Assembly (NCBI RefSeq): GCF_014873145.1
Contig: NZ_JADBEK010000001.1
Location: 10,974,001-11,038,000 of the forward strand
Direction: 5' to 3'
Length of the DNA stretch: 64,000 nucleotides
Source of the DNA: Nonomuraea angiospora
Lineage (GTDB): Bacteria > Actinomycetota > Actinomycetes > Streptosporangiales > Streptosporangiaceae
The notes under the pieces were generated by a model that was not told the origin of the DNA, did not search any database, and worked only from the letters and a program-made list of their open reading frames with translations. The stretch's first letter is position 1, and every line of letters starts with the position of its first letter. Position numbers and translations under genes: made by a program. Positions 25,317 to 33,752 of this stretch are shown in pieces.

Positions 25317-26875
25317 CCGCGCTCGAACTCGTCGAGCTCGCGCTCGACGACGGCTCCTTCCGCAGCTGGGACCGGCCGCTCGGGCCGGTGGCCGACGCCG
25401 ACGTGGCCGCCGCCAGAGACCGTACGGGCCTGGACGAGGCGGTGATCACGGGGGAGGGGCTGCTGCGCGGCCGCCGGGTGGCCGTCGTCGCCTGCGAGTT
25501 CGGCTTCCTCGCCGGATCGATCGGCGTCGCCGCCGCCGAACGCCTGGTGTCGGCCGTGGAGCGGGCGACCGCCGAGCGGCTGCCGCTGCTCGCCGCGCCC
25601 GCCTCGGGCGGCACGAGGATGCAGGAGGGCACGGTGGCGTTCCTGCAGATGGTGAAGATCTCGGCGGCGGTCACCCAGCACAAGGCCGCGGGGCTGCCGT
25701 ACCTGGTCTACCTGCGCGACCCCACCCTCGGCGGCGTGCTCGCCTCGTGGGGCTCGCTCGGCCACGTCACGGCCGCCGAACCCGGCGCGATGATCGGCTT
25801 TCTCGGCCCGCGCGTCTACCGGTCCCTGTACGGCGAGCCGTTCCCGGAGGGCGTCCAGGTCGCCGAGAACCTGTACCGGCACGGCCTGGTCGACGCCGTG
25901 CTGCCGCCGCAGGAGCTGGCCGGGATCGCCGACCGCGCGCTGCGCATCCTGCTCGCGCCCCCGCCCGAGCCGTCCCCAGGCGGGACACCGACACCGGCGG
26001 AGCCGTCGCTGGGCGGGACGCCGGTGGCGCCGCACCGGGGCGGGACGTTCCCACCGGAGCCGCCGCCGGAGCCGCTGCCGGACGTGCCCGCGTGGGAGTC
26101 GATCACCCGCTCCAGGCGCGCCGACCGGCCCGGCGTCCGGCAGCTGCTCCGCTATGCCGCCTCCGACGTCCTGCCGCTGAACGGGACCGGCGAGGGGGAG
26201 CAGGACCCGGGGCTGTACCTGGCGCTGGCCCGCTTCGGCGGCGTCTCGTGCGTGCTGCTCGGCCAGGACCGGCGCACCCAGGCCGACGTGGGGCCGATGG
26301 GCCCGGCGGCCCTGCGCGCGGCCCGGCGCGGCTTCCGCCTGGCGCACGAGCTGAACCTGCCGCTCGTCACCGTCATCGACACCCCCGGCGCGGCGCTCAG
26401 CCCGGAGGCGGAGGAGGGCGGGCTGGCCGGCGAGATCGCCCGATGCCTGTCCGAGCTCGTGACCCTTGAGGCGCCAACGCTGTCGATCCTGCTGGGCCAG
26501 GGCTGCGGCGGGGGCGCGCTCGCGCTGATCCCGTGCGACCGGGTGCTCGTCGCCCAGCACGGCTGGCTGTCACCGTTGCCGCCCGAGGGGGCCAGCGCCA
26601 TCGTGCACCGCGACGTCGAGCACGCCCCGGAGCTGGCGGCCGCGCAGGGCGTGCGCTCGGCCGACCTGGTCGCCGACGGCATCGCCGACCGGGTCGTCCC
26701 CGAGCACCCGGACGCGGCCGACGAGCCGGAGGCGTTCTGCCGCCGCGTCGGGCGCGAGCTGGAGCGGGAGCTCGCCGCGATGCTGCCGCGCCGCCGCCCC
26801 GACCTGCTCACCGAACGGCTCCGGCGCTACCGCGCCCTCGGCACCACCCGCGACCGCGCCCGGGCCGCCGGCTAG
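25313..26875 (+). CDS. fused carboxyltransferase (AccD-like plus AccA-like halves)
   Basis: A 520-aa protein with two crotonase-fold halves. The beta-like half (about 1-225) has APASGGTRMQEGTVAFLQM but no Cys4 zinc ribbon typical of bacterial AccD. A Pro/Gly-rich linker (about 220-260, repeated GGTP) leads to the alpha-like half with TVIDTPGAALSPEAEEGG and SILLGQGCGGGALAL. It lacks any biotin carboxylase or carrier gene nearby. In this operon it may work as a biotin-independent decarboxylase, like the MdcD/MdcE subunits of malonate decarboxylase. Start is ATG overlapping the previous stop (ATGA); a GTG at 25301 with AGGAGG upstream is also possible. Confidence 0.85.
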   Translation: MTALELVELALDDGSFRSWDRPLGPVADADVAAARDRTGLDEAVITGEGLLRGRRVAVVACEFGFLAGSIGVAAAERLVSAVERATAERLPLLAAPASGGTRMQEGTVAFLQMVKISAAVTQHKAAGLPYLVYLRDPTLGGVLASWGSLGHVTAAEPGAMIGFLGPRVYRSLYGEPFPEGVQVAENLYRHGLVDAVLPPQELAGIADRALRILLAPPPEPSPGGTPTPAEPSLGGTPVAPHRGGTFPPEPPPEPLPDVPAWESITRSRRADRPGVRQLLRYAASDVLPLNGTGEGEQDPGLYLALARFGGVSCVLLGQDRRTQADVGPMGPAALRAARRGFRLAHELNLPLVTVIDTPGAALSPEAEEGGLAGEIARCLSELVTLEAPTLSILLGQGCGGGALALIPCDRVLVAQHGWLSPLPPEGASAIVHRDVEHAPELAAAQGVRSADLVADGIADRVVPEHPDAADEPEAFCRRVGRELERELAAMLPRRRPDLLTERLRRYRALGTTRDRARAAG

Positions 26876-26916
26876 AAGCCCCGGCAGCTCATCGCGGCGT
26901 CGCCAGTGCAGCGCCC

Positions 26917-26973
26917 GTTCAGGCGTCCCTGCGCAGCGTGTCCCCGTGCGGTACTTGTTCAGGCGTCCCTGCG
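26917..26973. repeat. 40-bp spaced direct repeat at the 3' end of the CoA-binding gene
   Basis: GTTCAGGCGTCCCTGCG occurs at 26917-26933 and again at 26957-26973. The second copy contains the real stop and last codons of the CoA-binding gene, so the first is a duplication of the gene end just downstream. Confidence 0.7.
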
Positions 26974-27378
26974 TAGTGCCCATTCGACGCCCGGACAGCG
27001 GTCCATGACGACGTCGAGACCGGCGCTGAGGGCGCGTTCGGCGGCCGCCTCGTCGATCACGCCGAGCGGCAACCAGATGGCCTTGGCCCCCGCCGCGATC
27101 GCCTCGTCCACCGACTCGCCCGCCAGCTCGGCGCGCCGGTACACCGCGACGACGTCCAGCGGGTCCGGCACCTCGGCCAGCGACGCGTAGCCGGGCTCGC
27201 CCAGCACGGTCTCGGCGGCCGGATGGACGGGAATGACCCGCTTGCCGCGGGCCTGGAGCAGCCGGGCCTGGTCGTAGGCCGTGCGCTCCGGGTTGTCGCT
27301 CAGGCCCACGAAGGCCCAGTGCCGCGCCCCGTGAAGCAGTCGCTTGATGACGTCGCCGTCGGCGAAGCGGTTTCCCAT
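26959..27378 (-). CDS. CoA-binding domain protein (YccU type)
   Basis: A 139-aa Rossmann-fold protein of the small CoA-binding family: HWAFVGLSDNPERTAYDQAR, RVIPVHPAAETVLGEPGYAS, and a C-terminal VVMDRCPGVEW. Function of these single-domain proteins is not established; they resemble the CoA-binding part of succinyl-CoA synthetase. ATG at 27378 chosen by homology; no strong ribosome-binding site. Upstream lies a cutinase pseudogene on the other strand. Confidence 0.88.
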   Translation of the reverse strand: MGNRFADGDVIKRLLHGARHWAFVGLSDNPERTAYDQARLLQARGKRVIPVHPAAETVLGEPGYASLAEVPDPLDVVAVYRRAELAGESVDEAIAAGAKAIWLPLGVIDEAAAERALSAGLDVVMDRCPGVEWALRRDA

Positions 27379-27429
27379 GCTCGGCACCAACACGGCGCGC
27401 CCGCCGGAACTTCCCGCGTTCATCTTCCG

Positions 27430-28163
27430 CTCAGCGGTTACGCCCGCCTCGGCGGCCGTGGACGGCAACGCCGCCACCCGCTGGTCGAGCGCCTTCGGCG
27501 ACCCGCAGTGGCTGCGGGTCGACCTCGGCGGCACCGCCGCCATCAGCCAGGTGGTGCTCAGCTGGGAGGCCGCGTACGCCAGGGCGTTCCAGATCCAGAC
27601 CTCCGCCGACGGCCTGACCTGGACCACCGTCTACGCGACCGGCACCGGCACCGGCGGGACGCAGACCCTGGCCGTGACCGGGAGCGGACGGTACGTACGG
27701 ATGTACGGCACCGCCCGCGCCACGGCCTACGGCTACTCGCTGTTCGAGTTCCAGGTCTACGGCACGATGGGCGGCACCACGCCACCTCCCGGGGGCACGT
27801 GCTCAGCCGGGCTACCAGGGCACCCAGCAGAACCTGAGCTGGCTCGGCCCGCGCCTGGCGTCCTGGGGTTTCGTCGTCCTCAACGTCGACACCGACACGC
27901 TGTCCGACAGCCCCAACCAGCGGGGCACCCAGATCAGGGCGGCCGGCACCCAGCCGCTCAACCTCGGCAACGCCACCGGCAACCCGATCTCGGGCAAGCT
28001 GAACGGCGTGCTCGGCGCGGCGGGCCACTCGATGGGCGGCGGCGGCACGATGGTGGCGCTGCGCGACGACACCCGCTTCACCCCGTTCCTGTGCGGCAGC
28101 CCGCGTGACGCCGACCGGAACAACACCTCGCTGGTGACCCAGTGGACGGACACCTGCCCGTTC
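27430..28163 (+). pseudogene. decayed F5/8-type C domain plus polyester hydrolase (cutinase) gene
   Basis: The first part (to about 27800) encodes an F5/8C (CBM32-like) domain: SAAVDGNAATRWSSAFGDPQ, WLRVDLGGTAAISQV, RYVRMYGTARATAYGYS. The frame then shifts and continues as a cutinase-like alpha/beta hydrolase: PGYQGTQQNLSWLGPRLASW, then the nucleophile elbow GHSMGGGGTM, then the disulfide-bearing C-terminus FLCGSPRD and TDTCPF. The start and signal peptide, the N-terminal part of the hydrolase and about 100 residues after the Ser elbow, including the catalytic Asp and His region, are missing. It is a relic of a secreted PET-hydrolase-type esterase. Confidence 0.8.
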
Positions 28164-28174
28164 CGAACGCCGCG

Positions 28175-28206
28175 GCCGGGCACGGCTCCAGAGGGCCGTG
28201 CCCGGC
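28175..28206. terminator. strong hairpin terminator
   Basis: GCCGGGCACGGC (28175-28186) pairs perfectly with GCCGTGCCCGGC (28195-28206) around an 8-nt loop. It lies 5 nt beyond the stop of the leftward amino acid permease gene and just past the cutinase relic's end, so it can terminate in both directions. Confidence 0.85.
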
Positions 28207-28211
28207 GCGGG

Positions 28212-29600
28212 CTAATTGAGCGCCGAGTGGCGCCGGCCGTAGGCGAAGTAGATGATCAGCCCGATCACGAACCAGACGGCGAAGCGCAGCCAGGTCACCG
28301 GATTCAGGAACGTGATCAGCCAGATCGAGAAGAGCGCCCCGACGGCCGGCACCACCGGCATCCCGGGCATGCGGAACTGGCGCGGCAGGTCGGGCTGCCG
28401 GTAGCGCAGCACGATCACCGCCACGCACACGACCACGAACGCCAGCAGGATCCCGATGTTCGTCAGCTCGGCCGCCTCCCGGATGGGAAGGAACCCGGCG
28501 ATCAACGCCGACGCGCCGCCCACGATCCAGGTGACCCGCGTGGGCACCCGGCGTACGGGGTGGAGCTTGGCGAACCACTGCGGCATCAGCCCGTCCCGGC
28601 TCATCGAGAACCAGACCCGGGTGACGCCGAGCATGAACGTGAACATGACCGTCAGGATGCCCACCACGGCCCCCGCCGCGATCAGGGACGCGAGCCCGGG
28701 CAGCCCGACGGAGGCGAACGCCGAGGAGAAGCCGCTCTCGGGATCGATCTCCCGGTAGTTCTGCATGCCGGTGAGCACGAGCGTGGCCAGCACGTACAGG
28801 ACCATGGAGATGGCCAGCGAGTAGATGATCGCCTTCGGCATGTGCCGCTGCGCGTCCCGTGACTCCTCGGCCGCGGTGCTCATCGCGTCGTAGCCGAACA
28901 CCGCGAAGAACACGGTGGCGGCGCCGGTGATCGCCCCGCTGACCCCGAACGGGAAGAACGGGATGTAGTTGTACGGGTTGATGTAGAAGAAGCCGACCAC
29001 GATCACCAGCAGCACGACGGCGACCTTGATGCCCACCACGGACGTCTCGAACCTGGCCGCGGCGCGGATCCCGAGGTTCAGCAGGAAGGCGATGAACAGG
29101 CACAGGATCGCCGCGAACAGGTCCACCACGTGCCCCGCGCCGGTGCCGGGCGCGCCGAGCATCCAGGCGGGCAGCGTGAAGCCGAGCTGCTCCACGAGGA
29201 AGCCGAAGTAGCCGGAGATGCCGATGGCCACGACCGCGACGATGGCGGTGTACTCCAGCAGCAGGTCCCAGCCGATGCACCAGCCGACGATCTCCCCGAG
29301 GACCGCGTACCCGTAGGTGTAGGCGGACCCGGCCTTCGGGATGAGGCCCGCGAACTCGGCGTACGAGAACGCGGCGGCGGCGCTGGCGATCCCCGCGATG
29401 AGGAACGAGACGAGCACGGCCGGCCCCGCGGTCTGGTTGGCGACCGCGCCGGCCAGGGCGAAGATGCCCGCGCCGATGATGCCGCCCACGCCGATGGCGG
29501 TGAGCTGCCACAACCCGAGCGTCCTGGCCAGCTCGCCCTCGTGCTCGGTGGCGATGAGCTCCACCGGTTTGCGTCTGAAGACGCCTCCTGAACCGACCAT
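28212..29600 (-). CDS. APC-family amino acid permease
   Basis: A 462-aa permease with about 12 helices. The first helix carries the APC substrate motif AIGVGGIIGAGIFALAG, followed by FSYAEFAGLIPKAGSAYTYG. Later FFAVFGYDAMSTAAEESRD (helix 6) and the cationic-amino-acid-transporter-like C-terminus. The ATG at 29600 has GGGGGCG upstream, the same leader style as the P450 gene; a longer start at 29642 is less likely. It is the last gene of a leftward series YcaO, NACHT, permease with gaps of 68 and 78 nt. Confidence 0.92.
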   Translation of the reverse strand: MVGSGGVFRRKPVELIATEHEGELARTLGLWQLTAIGVGGIIGAGIFALAGAVANQTAGPAVLVSFLIAGIASAAAAFSYAEFAGLIPKAGSAYTYGYAVLGEIVGWCIGWDLLLEYTAIVAVVAIGISGYFGFLVEQLGFTLPAWMLGAPGTGAGHVVDLFAAILCLFIAFLLNLGIRAAARFETSVVGIKVAVVLLVIVVGFFYINPYNYIPFFPFGVSGAITGAATVFFAVFGYDAMSTAAEESRDAQRHMPKAIIYSLAISMVLYVLATLVLTGMQNYREIDPESGFSSAFASVGLPGLASLIAAGAVVGILTVMFTFMLGVTRVWFSMSRDGLMPQWFAKLHPVRRVPTRVTWIVGGASALIAGFLPIREAAELTNIGILLAFVVVCVAVIVLRYRQPDLPRQFRMPGMPVVPAVGALFSIWLITFLNPVTWLRFAVWFVIGLIIYFAYGRRHSALN

Positions 29601-29678
29601 GACGCCCCCGATGCGACTGTGTGCGTCCGTCCTGCCCACCACGGCCGTCCCTATGCGGGGGAGCCCTGACCTGCGGGA

Positions 29679-31823
29679 TCACGGGTGCCGCGTCGGCGGT
29701 CGCGGCTCCTGCGCGGGCGCCGCGTGCCGCCCGTTCGCCAGGTGCTGCTGCAGCTCGATGTGCCGGAACTGGTAGTACGGCCCCTCCGTGCGCAGCAGGC
29801 CCAGCCGGTGGGCGTCGTCCAGGAAGTCCATCGCCCGCAGCGGCAGGCTCCCCCGGGTGGCCAGGCGGGGGATCGTCAGCTTGTAGGCCAGCCACGCATG
29901 GTGGCGGCCCAGGACGAGCCCGAACAGCAGCCCCAGCACCACGCCGACCAGGACCGACATGTCCGCGGGGATCCCCGAGTACAGCAGGACGCCCGCGGTG
30001 GCGAGCCCGACCACGAGCCCGCCGATGATCCGGATGGCGGTCAGGTTCCTGTCGGCCTGCCAGGTCGAGCGCGGGGATCTCGCCGTCAGGTCGGCGGTGG
30101 GGCTCTCGACCCAGCGGATCAGGCTGAGCAGGGCGACGAACCCGACGAAGGACAGCAGCCCGATCTGCGCCGAGGATCTCAGGGCGATGACCGGCTTCCC
30201 GCTCGCGTAGGCCATGAGCCAGCCGACGATGCCCCCCAGGGCCCCGACGATCAGCCCGTCCCTGAGGGCGGGAAGGAGCTCGGCGAGCCTGCCGCGCACG
30301 TGGAAGTCGGCGTGGCCCGGCGACTCGGTGAACCAGGAGCCGATCAGGGTCTCGGCGACGAGCGCGGAGAACAGGCCGGCCATCGCGCTGAAGAAGGGCG
30401 ACTTCGTCAGCAGCCCGAAGGCCAGCCCGACGACCAGCCCGATCACGGCGGCGGCCCCGAACCGGACCGCGCGGCTGGAGGTGTAGCGGGCCAGGTGCCA
30501 CCACGCCACGTCGCGCGGGTCCTCCTCGTTGCGCGCGAGCTGGCAGGACAGGTACGTCAGCCAGCGGTCCACCTGCTCCGGCGTCCAGGCGTGCTGCGGC
30601 CGGAAGGGCTGCGGCGGGCCGTCGGCGGGCGTACGCGTGCTCACCAGGGCGGGGATGAGCTGGTCGCACAGATGGTCGTGCAGCGTCGCCGCGCTGCCGT
30701 GACCGAGCGTCAGCAGCGGCGTCGGGTCCACCCGCGGCGCGATGTAGGTGGCGCGGACCAGCCAGAGCCCCAGAGACGTCGAGGTGACCTCGGACAGGGC
30801 GGGGGCGGTGCCCTTGCGCAGCTCGTCCAGGACGTGGGGCCAGACGGGGTGGGGCACCGGCGGCAGGCACGCCTCCAGATAGTCGGCCGACGCGGCGGGG
30901 GACATGGGCTGTGGCTCGATGACCGCCGCCGCCGTGAGGGCGTCGCCGATCTCCTGGACGGACTCGGCGAACTGCTCCGTACGGCAGGTGAGAATGAGCT
31001 GGTCGGTCTCGTACATCGACCGGTTCAGCGCGGTCAGCATGTCGGCGCGGGCGGTGTCGGGCAGCTCGTCCAGGCCGTCGATGACGGGCAGCACCTCGCC
31101 CCGGGCCACGAGCGTCTCCGGCATGTCCATGCCGAGGTCCTCCGCGCGCAGCGCCGGATAGTCCAGCGCCAGGCTCGCGGCCAGCCAGTCCTGCAGCCGC
31201 CCGTAAACGCGGTCGTCCCAGCGGGCGGCCGACAGCAGCACCGGCACGGGCTCCTCCGGCTCCCGCGTGCGCAGCAGTTCGAGGACGAGCTGCACGGCCA
31301 GGGTGGTCTTCCCGGTGCCCGGACCGCCCAGGATGACCAGCCGGCGGCAGCGCAGGGCGCGGAAGTTGCGTGCCATGTCCGCGATGTGCACGTCCAGGCC
31401 GGGGAAGGCCACGGTGCCCTTGGCGATGATCTCGGGACGGTCGGCGAGCTCGCGGCGCTCGGTCGAGTGCCAGGGCAGCGGCATGGGCTCGGGATCGCAC
31501 AGCGAGCGCAGGACCGTCTCGTCACGCCACTGCTGGGTCACCAGCCCGGACAGGACGTCCTTGGCGGTGGCGACGTCGGCCGAGGTGGGGGCGGCGGTGG
31601 CCGCGCCCCGCTTGCGCCACCAGGTCAGGAACTGCACCAGGCCGTTGCCCAGCCCTATCGCGCCCGTCACCGCCGCGATGAGCTGAGCGGATCCGGCCGT
31701 TATCCCCCAGTCCTTCGGCAATCGGGTGGCGATGGTCAGGATCAGGGTGGCCAGGGCCAGGAGCAGAACGCCGAGCACCACCGACAGCTTGGCCTGGCGA
31801 TTCTGCCAATATCGTGCGCCCAT
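29679..31823 (-). CDS. membrane-anchored NACHT-domain NTPase
   Basis: A 714-aa protein. Two helices near the N-terminus (about 13-34 and 44-65), then a NACHT-type STAND NTPase with Walker A GGPGTGKTTLA (Lys172) and Walker B VLPVIDGLDELPD (about 245), and a C-terminal half with several more predicted helices in pairs (about 465-640) rather than a repeat sensor. The soluble tail ends RTEGPYYQFRHIELQQHLAN. Some bacterial NACHT proteins act in phage defence or signalling; this architecture with membrane segments at both ends is not one I can assign. Start ATG 31823 has only a weak upstream site. It follows the YcaO gene by 68 nt. Confidence 0.82.
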   Translation of the reverse strand: MGARYWQNRQAKLSVVLGVLLLALATLILTIATRLPKDWGITAGSAQLIAAVTGAIGLGNGLVQFLTWWRKRGAATAAPTSADVATAKDVLSGLVTQQWRDETVLRSLCDPEPMPLPWHSTERRELADRPEIIAKGTVAFPGLDVHIADMARNFRALRCRRLVILGGPGTGKTTLAVQLVLELLRTREPEEPVPVLLSAARWDDRVYGRLQDWLAASLALDYPALRAEDLGMDMPETLVARGEVLPVIDGLDELPDTARADMLTALNRSMYETDQLILTCRTEQFAESVQEIGDALTAAAVIEPQPMSPAASADYLEACLPPVPHPVWPHVLDELRKGTAPALSEVTSTSLGLWLVRATYIAPRVDPTPLLTLGHGSAATLHDHLCDQLIPALVSTRTPADGPPQPFRPQHAWTPEQVDRWLTYLSCQLARNEEDPRDVAWWHLARYTSSRAVRFGAAAVIGLVVGLAFGLLTKSPFFSAMAGLFSALVAETLIGSWFTESPGHADFHVRGRLAELLPALRDGLIVGALGGIVGWLMAYASGKPVIALRSSAQIGLLSFVGFVALLSLIRWVESPTADLTARSPRSTWQADRNLTAIRIIGGLVVGLATAGVLLYSGIPADMSVLVGVVLGLLFGLVLGRHHAWLAYKLTIPRLATRGSLPLRAMDFLDDAHRLGLLRTEGPYYQFRHIELQQHLANGRHAAPAQEPRPPTRHP

Positions 31824-31891
31824 AAATCCAGTATGTGGGGATAAAGAGGCTGGTAATTCTCCACGTAAGGTCGATAAACCGGAAAAACCAT

Positions 31892-33280
31892 TCACCTCAT
31901 TGATGGAGGCCGCCAATCCTGTGGCATCGATTCGGAAACCCTCCCGGCCGCGGCGGCCAGCCCCCTGCGGCCGGGCAGGACGAGGTTGCCGTCGGTGACC
32001 AGCATGAACCGCTCCAGGTCCGGCACGATCACGTGGACCGCGGTGATCCCGCAGGGCAGGACGCGCACCATGCGGTGGTAGGCCGGGTGGCCCCGGGCGG
32101 CCAGCTTCGCGGTCACCTTCCGCAGCTGGGCGCCGGGAGCCCCGGCCGCCGCGCCGGCCTCGGGGAAGGGGACCACCCGCGCCTCGCGCAGGGCGCCGGT
32201 GAGGTCGAACCGCCCGCACGCGTGCAGCGCGGGGTGCGCCGCCAGCCCGGCGAGATCGCCGCGTGCGGCTCCGGAGCGCGCCGCCCGCCCGGTCAGACCG
32301 GAGTGCGGCAGGCCCTCGCCGAGCGTGCTCTGGACGAGCTCAGTGAGCGCCCGCCAGGCGGCGTACTCGGGGTCCAGCGAGGTGCCGCCGCCGCGCCGGT
32401 GCGGCCGGCGGGCGGTCGGAGCCGTGTACGCCAGCATCGTCGGCACGCCGAGGTCGCTGGTGATGTCCAGCAGGTGTACCGGTGACCCGGTCAGCTCCTC
32501 CGCCGTCGCGTACGCCCGCGCGAGGCCGTGCGGAAGCGTCCCCGGGTCGATCAGCCTGAGCCGGAAGCCGTCCCCGCCCAGGAAGGCCCGCACCAGCAGC
32601 AGCGACAGGGCGTCCCGCTCCACGGCCTCGTTGAGGGCGTGCAGCAGCGCCTCGGCGGCGGTGATGCCGACGGCCGAGCCGCTGTTGCAGCTGTAGCGCA
32701 TCAGGTCGGCGTAGTCGCAGTCGTCCCCGGCCAGCTCACGCAGCGGGGCGGCGCCGGCCTCGGCGTACCAGGGGGCCGACAGGAACAGCGGCACCAGCGC
32801 GTCGGCCCGACGGCGGGGGAGGGGCGGCCCGTCGAGGGGGCGATAGCGCAGGCAGGCCATCCGCCGGCCGGGCGTTCCGGCCAGCAGCAGCGCGCAGGCG
32901 TCCCCGCGCAGCGGGCCCGTGGCGAGCGCGGCGGGCGAGACGGACCGCACGGCGGCGGGGTCGAACCCGGCCGGGCCGGTGAGATAGTGCTCGACGGCCT
33001 CGAACAGAGCGCCCACGCGGGCCTCGTCCGGGCGTCCTTTGCCCATCCCGCACGCGACCGGCGCGGGGTCCCCCGCGCCGCCGAGCAGGCGGCACCACCA
33101 GGCGGTCGGGTCGCGGCCGTCGCCCGCGTCCGCGAGCTCCGCCCGCAGGCCGAGCGCGGTCAGCGCCGCGGACGCCCGCCTCCCGGCCTCGTCCAGCGGC
33201 ACCGCCCGTTCCGTCTCACAGAACGGCCGCCCCGCCCGTCGCGGGGATTTCGGAAATCGACGCGGCCTACCTTCTGCCAT
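31892..33280 (-). CDS. stand-alone YcaO-family enzyme
   Basis: A 462-aa YcaO protein. ATP/Mg-binding landmarks are present: GMGKGRPDEARVGALFEAVE (about 80-100), RYSCNSGSAVGITAAEALLH, NEAVERDALSLLL (about 215-227) and EYAAWRALTELVQS. YcaO enzymes phosphorylate peptide backbone amides to form azolines, thioamides or amidines. The C-terminus is MPQDWRPPSMR, Pro-containing but without a full PxPxP tail. No E1-like/RRE partner, SagB-type dehydrogenase or TfuA gene is nearby. The ATG at 33280 overlaps the end of a 41-codon ORF (33267-33392), the natural candidate for its substrate. Confidence 0.88.
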   Translation of the reverse strand: MAEGRPRRFPKSPRRAGRPFCETERAVPLDEAGRRASAALTALGLRAELADAGDGRDPTAWWCRLLGGAGDPAPVACGMGKGRPDEARVGALFEAVEHYLTGPAGFDPAAVRSVSPAALATGPLRGDACALLLAGTPGRRMACLRYRPLDGPPLPRRRADALVPLFLSAPWYAEAGAAPLRELAGDDCDYADLMRYSCNSGSAVGITAAEALLHALNEAVERDALSLLLVRAFLGGDGFRLRLIDPGTLPHGLARAYATAEELTGSPVHLLDITSDLGVPTMLAYTAPTARRPHRRGGGTSLDPEYAAWRALTELVQSTLGEGLPHSGLTGRAARSGAARGDLAGLAAHPALHACGRFDLTGALREARVVPFPEAGAAAGAPGAQLRKVTAKLAARGHPAYHRMVRVLPCGITAVHVIVPDLERFMLVTDGNLVLPGRRGLAAAAGRVSESMPQDWRPPSMR

Positions 33281-33392
33281 TGCCGGTCGTGGCGGACAGC
33301 AGCTCGCCCAGCCGGTCGAGTTCGGCCTGGGTCAGGTGCTGGGTCTCGCGATCCAGCGACTCGGTCACGATATAGTCCACGACATTTCCCAT
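33267..33392 (-). CDS. 41-aa peptide, candidate YcaO substrate (RiPP precursor)
   Basis: The ORF has an excellent ribosome-binding site (AAAGGGGGAGG, then ATG at 33392). The peptide begins MGNVVDYIVTESLDRE, has an amphipathic acidic middle (TQAELDRLGELL) and ends SATTGNGRR. It overlaps the YcaO start by 14 nt in another frame, so translation is coupled. A negatively charged helical leader and a short Ser/Thr/Gly C-terminal segment is the usual layout of a RiPP precursor; candidate modified residues are Ser, Thr and Thr near the end, as there is no Cys. No homologue family is recognised. It could instead be only a leader ORF setting YcaO expression. Confidence 0.68.
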   Translation of the reverse strand: MGNVVDYIVTESLDRETQHLTQAELDRLGELLSATTGNGRR

Positions 33393-33418
33393 GAGCCTCC
33401 CCCTTTCATTCCGCCTTA

Positions 33419-33424
33419 ATTGTA
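33419..33424 (-). promoter_or_regulatory. -10 element of the peptide/YcaO operon
   Basis: On the leftward strand TACAAT (near-consensus -10) lies 26 nt upstream of the peptide ATG, giving a short 5' UTR of about 20 nt with the strong Shine-Dalgarno. No good -35 is visible 16-19 nt upstream. The surrounding about 80 bp are clearly more AT-rich than the genome. Confidence 0.55.
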
Positions 33425-33752
33425 GCGCTTCCTCGGCAAAAGCCTAGAAAGGCTATTTGCGGACTTATTTACACTTTCTGGGGAATGGCGAGGGCCGGGG
33501 TGGGAAGCCTGGGAGTCTCAAGATCGTCACTCTGCGTGAGATGGCGGTCGTTACGGTCACGAACCGTGTGCTGACAAAGAGTCAACCCGCCATTCGTGAT
33601 GTTTCTTCGCATCTGTACCTTGAAGTACATGTGCCCCATCGGCATAGTGGACGCACCACAGGCGTGCCAGTCGTGGCGGACATTCTCGGGGTAGTGCCGG
33701 TTCGCGACTGCCCGGCGGCGCATCATCCGGTGCGCGGAATTGGACATGATGG
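33425..33752. other. gene-free region between the YcaO operon and the conservon
   Basis: Lower GC than the flanks. Holds a small hairpin AGCCT-AGAA-AGGCT near 33443-33456 and a TGAC-AAAGA-GTCA dyad near 33571-33583. Short open frames on both strands lack G/C codon bias and are not called. Promoters for the rightward conservon must lie here but no clear pair is seen. Confidence 0.5.

Noticed and set aside
28078..31500. Leftward open frame of 1140 codons
   Set aside because: Runs across two real genes (permease and NACHT NTPase) in another frame, is Arg/Gly/Pro-rich and has no start or domain.
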